The notes under the pieces were generated by a model. The model worked only from the letters and a program-made list of their open reading frames with translations. It made no database searches and was not told where the DNA came from. A program made the translations under genes and the position numbers. A DNA stretch of 20,582 nucleotides, from positions 1 to 20,582 of the forward strand of contig JAZREP010000027.1 of NCBI GenBank assembly GCA_045660865.1, read 5' to 3'. Positions 1 through 6,881 of this stretch are shown piece by piece (positions within the stretch are counted from its first letter, which is position 1; the number at the start of each line of letters is the position of its first letter). The stretch is from CAZRRV01 sp045660865 (lineage in GTDB: Bacteria; Bacillota; Clostridia; Oscillospirales; Acutalibacteraceae).

Positions 1-105
1 AAAGAATACTCACTGCCATTTGAACAACAAGGGAGAAAGATTATTAAAATTGGAGCAAATGTCTCAAAAGAGACACGCAACATCGAAAACTGGATAATTA
101 AATAA
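1..105 (+). CDS. 3' end of an upstream gene (34 residues visible)
   Basis: Frame 1 is open from the window edge to a TAA at 103-105. The visible end is rich in charged residues and contains LPFEQQGRKIIKIGANVS followed by ETRNIENW. From memory, this resembles the C-terminus of AAA-ATPase-like proteins with a PD-(D/E)XK domain (DUF1703 type), which are common in Bacteroidales and end in a short strand of the form K-I-G-x-N-x-(S/D)-x-x-x-R-x-(I/V)-x-x-W. With only 34 residues this is a guess. The stop codon lies inside the palindrome at 102-129, which fits a gene end directly coupled to a terminator. The gene is unrelated in type to the polysaccharide genes downstream, so the left boundary of the locus is probably here. 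Confidence 0.5.
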   Translation, partial: KEYSLPFEQQGRKIIKIGANVSKETRNIENWIIK

Positions 106-129
106 CAAAACTTCCGGAAGTTTTGTTAT
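102..129. terminator. Perfect 28-bp palindrome, probable terminator of the upstream gene
   Basis: The arms ATAACAAAACTTCC and GGAAGTTTTGTTAT are exact reverse complements with no spacer between them. The right arm carries a T run after the CTTCCGGAAG core, and the left arm carries the matching A run, so the structure could stop transcription from either side. It begins at the stop codon of the upstream gene. The loop-less form is unusual: an RNA hairpin would have to open its central pairs to make a loop. Confidence 0.55.
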
Positions 130-340
130 CGGCGAGCAGGCAGCAAAAAGTCATGCCAAGTGTGATAAAGCCACACAGCATGGGGTGCGAAAAGACTGCG
201 AAGCCAATAACTACAACTGAGTTTTGTTATCGGCGAGTTTTGCAGCCAATGGTCGCGTGAAGCATAGACAAAGTTTATGCCACGCGGGTGGCGAACAGCA
301 AAACGAACCAATAAAACACAAAACATTTGTTATCGGCGAG
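119..340 (+). repeat. Three decayed direct repeats with ~102-bp period
   Basis: A core TTGTTATCGGCGAG occurs at three places, ending at 136, 237 and 340, so the periods are 101 and 103 bp. Copies 1 and 2 share a longer block, AGTTTTGTTATCGGCGAG. Copies 2 and 3 continue with TTTTGC(A/T)GCC. The sequence between the cores is only weakly alike (for example GCCAATAA and ACCAATAA near the end of units 1 and 2), so this looks like an old tandem array that has diverged. No credible ORF spans it. The spacers are too long and too similar to each other for a CRISPR. Confidence 0.7.
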
Positions 341-419
341 TTTTGCTGCCCTAAATACTTGTTATAATGCTACAAAATCTGTTATTTTTCACAAAAATAC
401 ACTTTCAGCAAGAAAAATA

Positions 420-451
420 TTTGCAATTACCAACAGAAGCCATTATCTTTG
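420..451 (+). promoter_or_regulatory. Bacteroidales-type promoter ahead of a candidate small RNA
   Basis: TTTG at 420-423 and TATCTTTG at 444-451 are separated by exactly 20 bp, which matches the known Bacteroides consensus (TTTG, 19-21 bp, TAnnTTTG). Transcription would begin about 6-8 bp after position 451. The next strong signal downstream is an intrinsic terminator at 671-702, so the promoter seems to serve a short transcript of about 245 nt rather than the capsule operon. Confidence 0.6.
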
Positions 452-456
452 TGAGC

Positions 457-702
457 ACAAAAGCAATTGGTGCCAATTGCACTGCATCGTCTCCCATTCA
501 CAGTCAAAGACACATCGCAACAAAAAGACCACGTGGGAGAAACGAATGAAAAAGAAAAGAGACTACAAGTAAGCTAGGGAAAGTAGAAAGAATCACTAGC
601 AAAGGGATAATCCCACCCGTAGGTGCCCTAAAAGCACCTACGGGAACAAAAACAACAAATTACCAATGAATCTTGCGGCCTGCCGGCCGCAAGATTTTTT
701 TT
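457..702 (+). ncRNA. Candidate structured small RNA (~245 nt)
   Basis: This interval runs from the start site implied by the 420-451 promoter to the end of a strong terminator. It contains several inverted repeats: GCAATTGG/CCAATTGC at 463-480, TCTCCCA/TGGGAGA at 490-496 and 534-540, GCTAG/CTAGC at about 572-600, CCCGTAGGTGC/GCACCTACGGG at 616-644 with a 7-nt loop, and the terminator stem. I could not match it to 6S, tmRNA, SRP or RNase P RNA. The only tidy ORF inside is eight codons (MKKKRDYK, from 546) preceded by GGGAG, so a leader-peptide mRNA is an alternative. An overlapping 81-codon frame from 327 begins upstream of the promoter and has low-complexity, unprotein-like content. Confidence 0.4.
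671..702 (+). terminator. Strong intrinsic (Rho-independent) terminator
   Basis: A 10-bp GC-rich stem, TCTTGCGGCC (671-680) and GGCCGCAAGA (685-694), has a 4-nt loop TGCC and is followed at once by eight T residues (695-702). This is a textbook intrinsic terminator on the plus strand. It separates the candidate small RNA from the capsule promoter at 739-770. Confidence 0.85.
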
Positions 703-738
703 ATTTCCACAAACAATTTTCATTTTTATAAGGTTATT

Positions 739-770
739 TTTGTTAATACTAACAAAAAACATTATCTTTG
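739..770 (+). promoter_or_regulatory. Bacteroidales-type promoter of polysaccharide operon 1
   Basis: TTTG at 739-742 and TATCTTTG at 763-770 have a 20-bp spacer, an exact consensus match. The -7 block is identical to that at 444-451, including flanking ATTA. Transcription should begin near 776-778, giving a leader of about 320 nt before the flippase ATG at 1097. The leader includes the UDP-glucose dehydrogenase remnant. I looked for inverted repeats flanking the promoter, as in the invertible capsule promoters of Bacteroides fragilis, and saw none. Confidence 0.65.
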
Positions 771-773
771 AAA

Positions 774-792
774 TTGGTATATACTATACCAA
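774..792 (+). promoter_or_regulatory. Inverted repeat at the predicted transcription start
   Basis: TTGGTATA (774-781) and TATACCAA (785-792) are perfect reverse complements around a 3-nt centre TAC. The position, directly after the -7 element, suits an operator for a dimeric repressor, or a 5'-end hairpin that would protect the operon mRNA. The sequence does not distinguish the two. Confidence 0.4.
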
Positions 793-892
793 AAGCAAAA
801 CAAAAACGCAATAAAGCACGCGTGTAGAACACCGCAACCAACGATACTTTATCTGCGTCAATAAAAAAATAATAGCAACAATACATCACTAC

Positions 893-1051
893 ACGTTAGG
901 AAGCGAAACCAACTTATTTGGCAGCCTTGTGGTGAACGACCTTGCAACATTTAAGAAGGAGTCGCAAGCCATCATTGCCAACCGCTACGATAGCGACCTT
1001 GCCGATGTAAAAGAACGCGTATATACTCGCGACATATTTGGTTGCGACTAA
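893..1051 (+). pseudogene. ugd: C-terminal remnant of UDP-glucose 6-dehydrogenase
   Basis: Frame 2 reads TLGSETNLFGSLVVNDLATF, then KKESQAIIANRYDSDLADV and KERVYTRDIFGCD before TAA at 1049-1051. This matches the conserved end of UDP-glucose 6-dehydrogenase (short Ugd class), where F-x-x-S-x-V-(I/V)-N-D-L-x-x-F-K, I-(I/V)-(A/S)-N-R and V-Y-T-R-D-(L/I)-F occur in this order; the last motif is especially characteristic. The family is about 390-460 residues long. Here only ~52 residues remain and there is no in-frame ATG upstream before a stop at 812-814. The frame before 893 does not look like Ugd. The intact enzyme makes UDP-glucuronate for capsules, so a deletion has removed most of a sugar-precursor gene and left its tail in the operon 1 leader. 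Confidence 0.75.
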
Positions 1052-1096
1052 AAGATAAGAGAGTAAAGCCATCGTCAAATTCTAAAAAAAAGAATA

Positions 1097-2620
1097 ATGA
1101 CAAACAGCAACAATAAACGAATAGTAAAAAATACATTAATGCTCTTCATCAGACTCTTCTTCCTTATGGGAGTAAGTTTCTATATGTCAAGAGTAGTACT
1201 TCGCATACTTGGTATTGAGGATCTTGGAATATACAACGTAGTTGGTGGCATAGTGACGGTAATGACCTTTATGAATAGTTCGTTAAACATCACCACGCAA
1301 CGATTCTTAAACTACGAAATGGGCAAAGGTAATTACGATAACCTTTGCAAAGTGTTCTCAATGTCTTTTTGGAGCTATTCAATTATTGCCCTCATCGTAT
1401 TCCTCCTATCCGAAACAGTCGGTTTGTGGTTTTTATACGAATATCTGAATATTCCGGCAGCAAGATTCAATGCCGCATTTTGGGTATATCAATTCTCTGT
1501 GGCAACATTTATAATAAACCTATTCACTGTGCCATACACATCAACAGTTATTGCCCACGAGCGAATGCAGATATATGCCTATATATCAATCGGCGATGCA
1601 ATACTTAAACTTCTTCTTGTATATGCACTGCAATACATCAACTACGACAAGCTGTTTATGTATGGTTTTATGATGATGTTGGTATCATTATTTATATTTG
1701 TTAGCAACCAAATATATTGTCGCATATACTTCCCCGAGAGCAGGCTTCAATTCATCTGGGACAGCAAACTATTCAAACGCCTGCTATCATTTTCGGGTTG
1801 GAACACATTTGGCAGCCTGTCAAATTCGTTAAATGGTCAAGGAGTGAACATACTCATAAACATATTCTTTAATTCGTCGTTCAATGGAGCAAGAGCAATA
1901 GCCTACCAAGTGCGAATGGCAGTTAACTCATTTGCAGCAAATTTTCTTACAGCCACACGCCCACAGATATTCAAATCATATGCCGAAGGAAATTTTGAGT
2001 ATATGACAAAACTTATTTTTTCAAGTTCAAAATTTTCAAATTACCTGCTGCTCCCCATCATACTTCCCCTTCTGTTCAACACCGAATATATACTCAAATT
2101 ATGGCTGAACGAGGTAAATAGCGATATGGTAATATTTACACAACTTGTATTAATTGGAATACCAATAAGCACTTGTTTTCCCACACTTGCCAACGCCTCG
2201 CAAGCCACCGGCAAAATCAGGAACTACCAATTAATCGCATCTGTGCCATTCATACTTATACCCATAAGCACATACATTCTATTCAAATTAGGATTTAGTG
2301 TAGAATGGGCATTTATAATGTCAATCGTTTGGGATGCAATAGGCCTTTTCCTCAGACTGATGGTTCTTAAAAAAGACATTAATTTCCCATTATGGGGATA
2401 CATAAAAAGGGTATTAGTGCCTATTATTGCAAGTGTCACAATAACCATTCTGCTACTCGCATATCCATTAGCGAATACAGCCCTAACAGGATATAAATAC
2501 CTATTATGTTCAACAGCAGGCATAGTAATTGTTTTTCTAATTACTATATGGTTTATTGGGCTTGAAAAATATGAAAAAGCACTAATAAAATCGTATATAA
2601 AAAAAATATTCAGGAGATAA
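1097..2620 (+). CDS. Wzx-type polysaccharide flippase (MOP superfamily)
   Basis: This 507-residue, very hydrophobic protein has about 12-14 membrane segments through its length and a short basic start (SNNKRIVKNT) as in Wzx/RfbX transporters. The N-terminal part, with SFYMSRVVLRILG, DLGIYNVVGGIV and NITTQRFLNYEMGKGN, is typical of the O-antigen and capsule translocases of Bacteroidales. The family moves undecaprenyl-diphosphate-linked repeat units across the inner membrane in Wzy-dependent synthesis. Length is normal for the family and the protein appears complete; the substrate cannot be read from sequence. The ATG at 1097 is preceded by an A-rich stretch rather than a Shine-Dalgarno sequence, as is normal in this phylum. 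It is the first intact gene of operon 1, and the next gene starts 25 bp downstream. Confidence 0.88.
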   Translation: MTNSNNKRIVKNTLMLFIRLFFLMGVSFYMSRVVLRILGIEDLGIYNVVGGIVTVMTFMNSSLNITTQRFLNYEMGKGNYDNLCKVFSMSFWSYSIIALIVFLLSETVGLWFLYEYLNIPAARFNAAFWVYQFSVATFIINLFTVPYTSTVIAHERMQIYAYISIGDAILKLLLVYALQYINYDKLFMYGFMMMLVSLFIFVSNQIYCRIYFPESRLQFIWDSKLFKRLLSFSGWNTFGSLSNSLNGQGVNILINIFFNSSFNGARAIAYQVRMAVNSFAANFLTATRPQIFKSYAEGNFEYMTKLIFSSSKFSNYLLLPIILPLLFNTEYILKLWLNEVNSDMVIFTQLVLIGIPISTCFPTLANASQATGKIRNYQLIASVPFILIPISTYILFKLGFSVEWAFIMSIVWDAIGLFLRLMVLKKDINFPLWGYIKRVLVPIIASVTITILLLAYPLANTALTGYKYLLCSTAGIVIVFLITIWFIGLEKYEKALIKSYIKKIFRR

Positions 2621-2644
2621 CTTGAGTCAAAATCCATCGGAACA

Positions 2645-3931
2645 ATGATAAAGATAACTGATAAAAAAGATTGTTGTGGTTGTTCAGCGTGCGTACAACG
2701 TTGCCCCAAGCAATGTATTAAAATGATAGAAGACAGCGAAGGTTTCCTCTATCCTGTCGTTGATGAAACAACCTGCATCGATTGCGGTTTATGCGAAAAG
2801 GTGTGTCCTATAATTAACAAAAAAGAGGAACGCAAGCCACAAGATGTCTACGCAGCAATAAACTCCGACGAAGAAATACGCCGCAATAGCAGTTCCGGTG
2901 GAATATTCACCCCGCTTGCCTATAACATAATCGACCGGGGAGGAGTGGTTTTTGGTGCATCGTTCAACGAGCATTGGGAGGTAGCGCATTGTTACACCGA
3001 GACACGAGAGGGGATTGCCGCTTTCCGTGGCTCAAAATATGTTCAAAGCATCATCGGCGAAACATTCAAACAAGCCGAATCGTTCCTAAAACAAGGACGC
3101 GAAGTACTGTTCAGTGGAACTCCCTGCCAAATAGCCGGCCTAAAAGCATTCCTACGCAAGGAGTACGAGAACCTGACAACCATCGACTTCATCTGCCACG
3201 GCACCCCCTCGCCGGGCGTTTTCCGTTGGTACATCGGCGAGCAACTGGAGAAAGTCGCTCGTAAGAGCGACAAAAAATACAGTTTCGCTCTTCAACCTAT
3301 TCCAAATATCCCTAAGGCCGATGCCCTCGCCGCAGCAGCAGGCTACACAATAGAGGGCATCAGATTTAGGGATAAACGAGAGGGGTGGAAAAAATACAGT
3401 TTCGCTCTCAACCTCTCCGAGGCTGCTGCCGAAGGAGAGAAAAATTCAGTTTCGCTCTCATATACAATAAGAAAGAGCGTCTTTTTAAGAGGCTTCTTAA
3501 AAGACCTCTATCTACGCCCAAGTTGCCACAATTGCCCTGCAAAGGCCGGTAGAAGCGGCAGCGATATAACATTAGCCGACTATTGGGGCATATATACGCT
3601 AATCCCAAAGCTCGACGACGACAAAGGAGTATCGGCGATAATTGTAAATTCAGATAAAGGAGCCAAGCTGCTTGCTGCAACAGAAGCAAATTTATATCCT
3701 GCACCAATAGAAGATATTTGTTATAAGAACCCTGCATATCATCGCCCCACGGCGGAACCCGCCGGCAGAAAGCATTTTTTTGCAAACAACGGGCAAAGTT
3801 TTCACAACAAAATTGAAAAGCTATGCGAAGTGTCAATAAAAACAAAGATAAAAAGATTAATAAAGGATATAGCCTTTACTATATTTAGCGCAAAAACACT
3901 CGGGAACATAAAAAGAAAGATAACAAAATAA
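2645..3931 (+). CDS. Ferredoxin-domain F420 hydrogenase/dehydrogenase beta-subunit-like protein (copy 1)
   Basis: A 428-residue cytoplasmic iron-sulfur protein. Two [4Fe-4S] motifs are visible near the start: C10-x2-C13-x2-C16-x3-C20-P and C44-x2-C47-x2-C50-x3-C54-P. They are followed by the family blocks NSSSGGIFTPLA, FRGSKYVQS, LFSGTPCQIAGLKAFL and IDFICHGTPSP, and by the cysteine-rich CHNCPAKAGRSGSDITLADYWG near the C-terminus. Relatives in polysaccharide loci are presumed redox or sugar-modifying enzymes; their reaction is not established, and coenzyme F420 is not expected in this phylum. The protein is about 59 residues longer than copy 2 at 15801-16910. Much of the excess is a low-complexity insert near residues 205-275 that contains repeated DNA (3254-3460). 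Its partner gene, a pyruvyl transferase-like enzyme, starts 11 bp after it. Confidence 0.85.
   Translation: MIKITDKKDCCGCSACVQRCPKQCIKMIEDSEGFLYPVVDETTCIDCGLCEKVCPIINKKEERKPQDVYAAINSDEEIRRNSSSGGIFTPLAYNIIDRGGVVFGASFNEHWEVAHCYTETREGIAAFRGSKYVQSIIGETFKQAESFLKQGREVLFSGTPCQIAGLKAFLRKEYENLTTIDFICHGTPSPGVFRWYIGEQLEKVARKSDKKYSFALQPIPNIPKADALAAAAGYTIEGIRFRDKREGWKKYSFALNLSEAAAEGEKNSVSLSYTIRKSVFLRGFLKDLYLRPSCHNCPAKAGRSGSDITLADYWGIYTLIPKLDDDKGVSAIIVNSDKGAKLLAATEANLYPAPIEDICYKNPAYHRPTAEPAGRKHFFANNGQSFHNKIEKLCEVSIKTKIKRLIKDIAFTIFSAKTLGNIKRKITK
3254..3460 (+). repeat. Three short repeats inside the copy-1 Fe-S gene
   Basis: AAAAAATACAGTTTCGCTCT occurs exactly at 3272-3291 and again at 3389-3408, and a variant AAAAATTCAGTTTCGCTCTC lies at 3440-3459. 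Copy 1 is preceded by a perfect hairpin, GTCGCTC-GTAA-GAGCGAC (3254-3271), and GAGCGA (3265-3270) also pairs with the TCGCTC at the end of the repeat. Copies 1 and 2 are read in the same frame and give KKYSFAL twice; copy 3 is in another frame and gives NSVSLSY. The homologous protein at 15801-16910 has no counterpart of this stretch. Confidence 0.7.
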
Positions 3932-3941
3932 AAAAAACAAT

Positions 3942-5021
3942 ATGAAAGTAGGAATTCTAACTTTTCACTGGGCCAACAATTACGGCGCAGTAATTCAAGC
4001 ATACGCATTGCTATCCAAACTAAAAGAACTCGGGCACGATGCATATATCATAGACCGTCAAAGACAATATGAAGGAATTGCAAGAAAATTGTATCACCGC
4101 TTTTCCTATAACCACCACTTTTCGTGGATAAAATTTCATAAAGATACCAACACCTTCCTCACCCCAACCACCAAACGATACAACACGCACGCACAATTGG
4201 TCGAAGGATTCCCACAAGAAAAGTTCGATGCCGTCATTGTAGGTAGCGACCAAGTGTGGCGTTGGAAAATAATTGGAAACAACTATTTTCTCGACTTTAT
4301 ATCAGATGAAAAAACAAAACGCATATCCTATGCAGCCTCATTTGGTATAAACGAATGGAATGGCAGCGAAGAAGATCGTAAAACAATTTCTGCACTACTA
4401 AAAAAATTCAACAACGTATCGGTGCGCGAGGAAAGCGGTATTGAAATTTGCCGCAACACATTTGATGTAGAGGCACAACTGGTTCTCGACCCCACCCTAT
4501 TGCACACAAGAGAATTCTACGAAAAAACTCTACTAAAAAACCACCCGGCACAGAACAACAAGAAGATTGTGTCATACATTTTGGGTAACAACCAAAACAA
4601 GAAACAAGTTGTTGAAATTGCCAACTTAGCAAAGAAAATGAATCTGGGACACAACGAACTCTACTGGACCGCAATAGACCACCCATCGCTAATTGGCAAA
4701 AGCCAACTCCACACCACACACATCACGCCCACCGAGTGGATTAACGAGATAAGGAACGCCGAATACATTATTACAAATTCCTTCCACGCCACCGTATTCT
4801 CCATATTATTCCAAAAGCAATTTGTTGTACTTGCACACGAGGGAGGCGGACGCAACAGATTAGAAACTTTGTTCAACAGCCTGGGAATCAATGGCCGAAT
4901 CGTTTCAACAGTTGAAGAAGCTGCCAAGATACTAAATAACGAAATAGACTACAAAGTCGTTGCAGCCAATCACAAAAAGCTGATGGATAAATCAGTAAAA
5001 TACTTAAAAAATTCTCTATAA
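3942..5021 (+). CDS. Polysaccharide pyruvyl transferase family protein (copy 1)
   Basis: A 359-residue soluble protein of the polysaccharide pyruvyl transferase family (CsaB/WcaK/EpsO type). The start MKVGILTFHWANNYGAVIQA is the usual family opening: a first beta strand, then an N-(Y/F)-G-A-x-x-Q-A loop. The central V-G-S-D-Q-V-W (about residues 100-106) and the later N-S-F-H-A-T-V-F-S-I (about 279-288) are the other two conserved blocks of the GT-B-like fold. Characterised members transfer pyruvate from phosphoenolpyruvate to a sugar as a ketal; many capsule-locus members are not characterised, so the acceptor is unknown. Length is normal and the protein seems complete. It sits between the Fe-S protein (11-bp gap) and the acetyltransferase (4-bp gap), so co-translation in one operon is likely. 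Confidence 0.85.
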   Translation: MKVGILTFHWANNYGAVIQAYALLSKLKELGHDAYIIDRQRQYEGIARKLYHRFSYNHHFSWIKFHKDTNTFLTPTTKRYNTHAQLVEGFPQEKFDAVIVGSDQVWRWKIIGNNYFLDFISDEKTKRISYAASFGINEWNGSEEDRKTISALLKKFNNVSVREESGIEICRNTFDVEAQLVLDPTLLHTREFYEKTLLKNHPAQNNKKIVSYILGNNQNKKQVVEIANLAKKMNLGHNELYWTAIDHPSLIGKSQLHTTHITPTEWINEIRNAEYIITNSFHATVFSILFQKQFVVLAHEGGGRNRLETLFNSLGINGRIVSTVEEAAKILNNEIDYKVVAANHKKLMDKSVKYLKNSL

Positions 5022-5025
5022 AAAT

Positions 5026-5614
5026 ATGAGCATAAAAAAAATAATTAAAAGGGATTTAAGCAAGGTTAGATACAACACCGATTTGAAATCGTTAATTTCA
5101 GCCTTGCTATTCAATAAGTCATTTAAACAAATTCTTTTTTATCGTCTATCAAAACAGAAGTCGATATTAAGACCACTATATTCAATACTGAATAGATACT
5201 ATCAAAACAAGCAATTGGTATATATATCGAAAACTGCGGAAATTGGAGAAGGATTCTGCATCGGACATTGCTTTTCGATTATTCTTTCCAAGTGCAAAAT
5301 TGGCCGCGATGTCACTGTAATGCAACAAGTTACGATAGGTTCATCTAGGGGGGAGAAGAGAAGGATACCCAACTATTGGCAACAGAGTATTCGTTGCAGC
5401 CGGTGCTAAAATCATTGGAAACATCACAATTGGCGACGATTGTGTGATTGGAGCCAACGCTGTAGTGACAAAGGATATTCCGGCAGGAAGCATTGTAGGA
5501 GGAGTGCCGGCAAAAATCATTGGAAATAATGGAAAAGAACAAGTAAGACTTTGGTGCTCCGACATTAAATATATGACAGAATACAACAAAAAAAAGAAAG
5601 AAAAACAATGTTAG
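5026..5614 (+). pseudogene. Serine-acetyltransferase-like (left-handed beta-helix) gene, frameshifted in a G run
   Basis: Frame 1 from 5026 encodes a helical N-terminus and then hexapeptide repeats (AEIGEGFCIGHCFSIILSKC, then KIGRDVTVMQQVTIGSSRG), with H81 in the position of the CysE-type catalytic histidine. After the six G at 5348-5353 this frame turns to unrelated sequence and stops at 5409. Frame 2 takes over with RREGYPTIGNRVFVAAGAK, IGNITIGDDCVIGANAVV and IPAGSIVGGVPAKIIG, ending at TAG 5612-5614. Five G instead of six would give one continuous 195-residue protein of normal length. Such enzymes in capsule loci O-acetylate sugars with acetyl-CoA. The reconstructed end overlaps the polymerase start at 5608, as expected for an intact operon. 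Recent mutation, phase variation or a sequencing error could each explain the break. Confidence 0.85.
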
Positions 5615-6780
5615 TTTATCTCCTATTTATTTTATCACCAATTGCAACAACTATTGGATATAGCATTTATATATGGGACTCAAAAGAATTCTCTGTAAAA
5701 AGACTATGGACATTTGCCATTCTATTATCCTTATATATAGCCTTGTTAGGTAGTACAAAAGAATTAGACGGAGATCTCCTTGAATATCAAGATTACTTTT
5801 TGAGCGTTCCGAAATTTGATTTCATATCATTTTTGATGAGTTTCGGCAAGGAGCCTCTTTATTATGCCTATACATATATCTCATACTATATATTTGCAGG
5901 CAATTGGAATATTTATATAATCAGTTTAGTTTTTATAAATTACATACTCCTATCATATTCAGTTATTACTATCGGAAAGAAAACAAATTCCAATATAAGA
6001 ACTACTATTACAGCACTATACATAATGGCCTTTTTCTTTCAAGAGTTTGCAGCCAATGGTAACCTTGTAAGACAATCTCTTGCACAATCACTATTAGTAG
6101 CATTCTTTGTTCGCTACTATATTGAGGACAAGAAATCGTGGTGGATTGCTTTATGCGCTTTATGTATACACACAAGCAGCTTGCCAATATTGGGTATTGG
6201 TCTTATACCTATGATAAAGAGGAGATTCACAATTAAATCATTTTCGCTGCTACTATTGCTACTTTTTATTGTTGTAAGTATCTTCTACATCATAGGCGAT
6301 TCACTCTCCAATGTTCCATTTATTGGATACATATTTGCCAGAGCCAACAATTCCGAGCAATTATTAGGACAAGATAGTTGGCAGGAAGTGACTGGATTAC
6401 AGCCAGCTATGATTGCTCTATTGATAATCCTGTCATATATGATTATATCAATATACAAGAAAACATCTAAAGAAAAGATTGATAATAATACAATTGTAAT
6501 GGTGAATTTCAATCTTATACTTATTATTACAATGGTTATATGCAATACAATCGGAGCATATTACTTACTTTTAAGATACTTCTTCTATGTATATGCATTC
6601 CAATGCACATTAATAGCGATATATTTGAATAGTTCAAAAATCACTTGTAACAATATTATCAGAGTCGCTCTTATAGCCATTATAATTATATACTTTTTTT
6701 ACAATTTCACTCATAACATATTCAGTTATATTCCAATAATTGATGCCATTGTTTATCCTGCACCGGTATATATATTATGA
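5608..6780 (+). CDS. EpsG/Wzy-type polysaccharide polymerase
   Basis: This 390-residue integral membrane protein has about 10 predicted hydrophobic segments. It resembles EpsG-family polymerases: an acidic loop with DGDLLEYQDYF after the second segment, GKEPLYYAYTYIS before the third, then NGNLVRQSLAQSLLVAF (R159 and Q160 in the conserved R-Q-x-x-A pattern) and a later I-H-T-S-S segment. These proteins join lipid-linked repeat units at the periplasmic face after the flippase has exported them. Wzy sequences are poorly conserved, so the assignment rests on these motifs, the topology and the operon. The gene is the most AT-rich of the window, which is usual for Wzy. Its ATG overlaps the end of the frameshifted acetyltransferase. 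I see no terminator after it. Confidence 0.8.
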   Translation: MLVYLLFILSPIATTIGYSIYIWDSKEFSVKRLWTFAILLSLYIALLGSTKELDGDLLEYQDYFLSVPKFDFISFLMSFGKEPLYYAYTYISYYIFAGNWNIYIISLVFINYILLSYSVITIGKKTNSNIRTTITALYIMAFFFQEFAANGNLVRQSLAQSLLVAFFVRYYIEDKKSWWIALCALCIHTSSLPILGIGLIPMIKRRFTIKSFSLLLLLLFIVVSIFYIIGDSLSNVPFIGYIFARANNSEQLLGQDSWQEVTGLQPAMIALLIILSYMIISIYKKTSKEKIDNNTIVMVNFNLILIITMVICNTIGAYYLLLRYFFYVYAFQCTLIAIYLNSSKITCNNIIRVALIAIIIIYFFYNFTHNIFSYIPIIDAIVYPAPVYIL

Positions 6781-6881
6781 TTATTAGATCTATACAATAC
6801 TAATGATAAACAGACTTCGATATTGCTTGTCTGCAAATTAGAATTCAACAGAGATAAACGGCCCCAAAAAACGATTAAATT

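Noticed and set aside
126..326. Minus-strand ORF of 66 codons over the 102-bp repeats
   Set aside because: It is a translation of repeat DNA with no family resemblance and no suitable start region.
119..340. CRISPR array
   Set aside because: Only three short cores, with ~85-bp related spacers and no cas genes in the window.
327..572. Plus-strand ORF of 81 codons in the left intergenic region
   Set aside because: It begins in a repeat, spans the 420-451 promoter, has an overlapping rival frame, and its composition (runs of S, H, N, C) is not protein-like.
700..1096. Invertible capsule promoter flanked by recombinase sites
   Set aside because: No inverted repeats were seen on the two sides of the 739-770 promoter, and no recombinase gene is in the window.
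2224..2709. Minus-strand ORF of 161 codons across the flippase end
   Set aside because: It lies mainly antisense to the conserved flippase and extends into the Fe-S gene start; no family motif is seen.
6781..6881. Separate promoter for the giant gene
   Set aside because: I found no TTTG / TAnnTTTG pair at acceptable spacing in the 101-bp gap.
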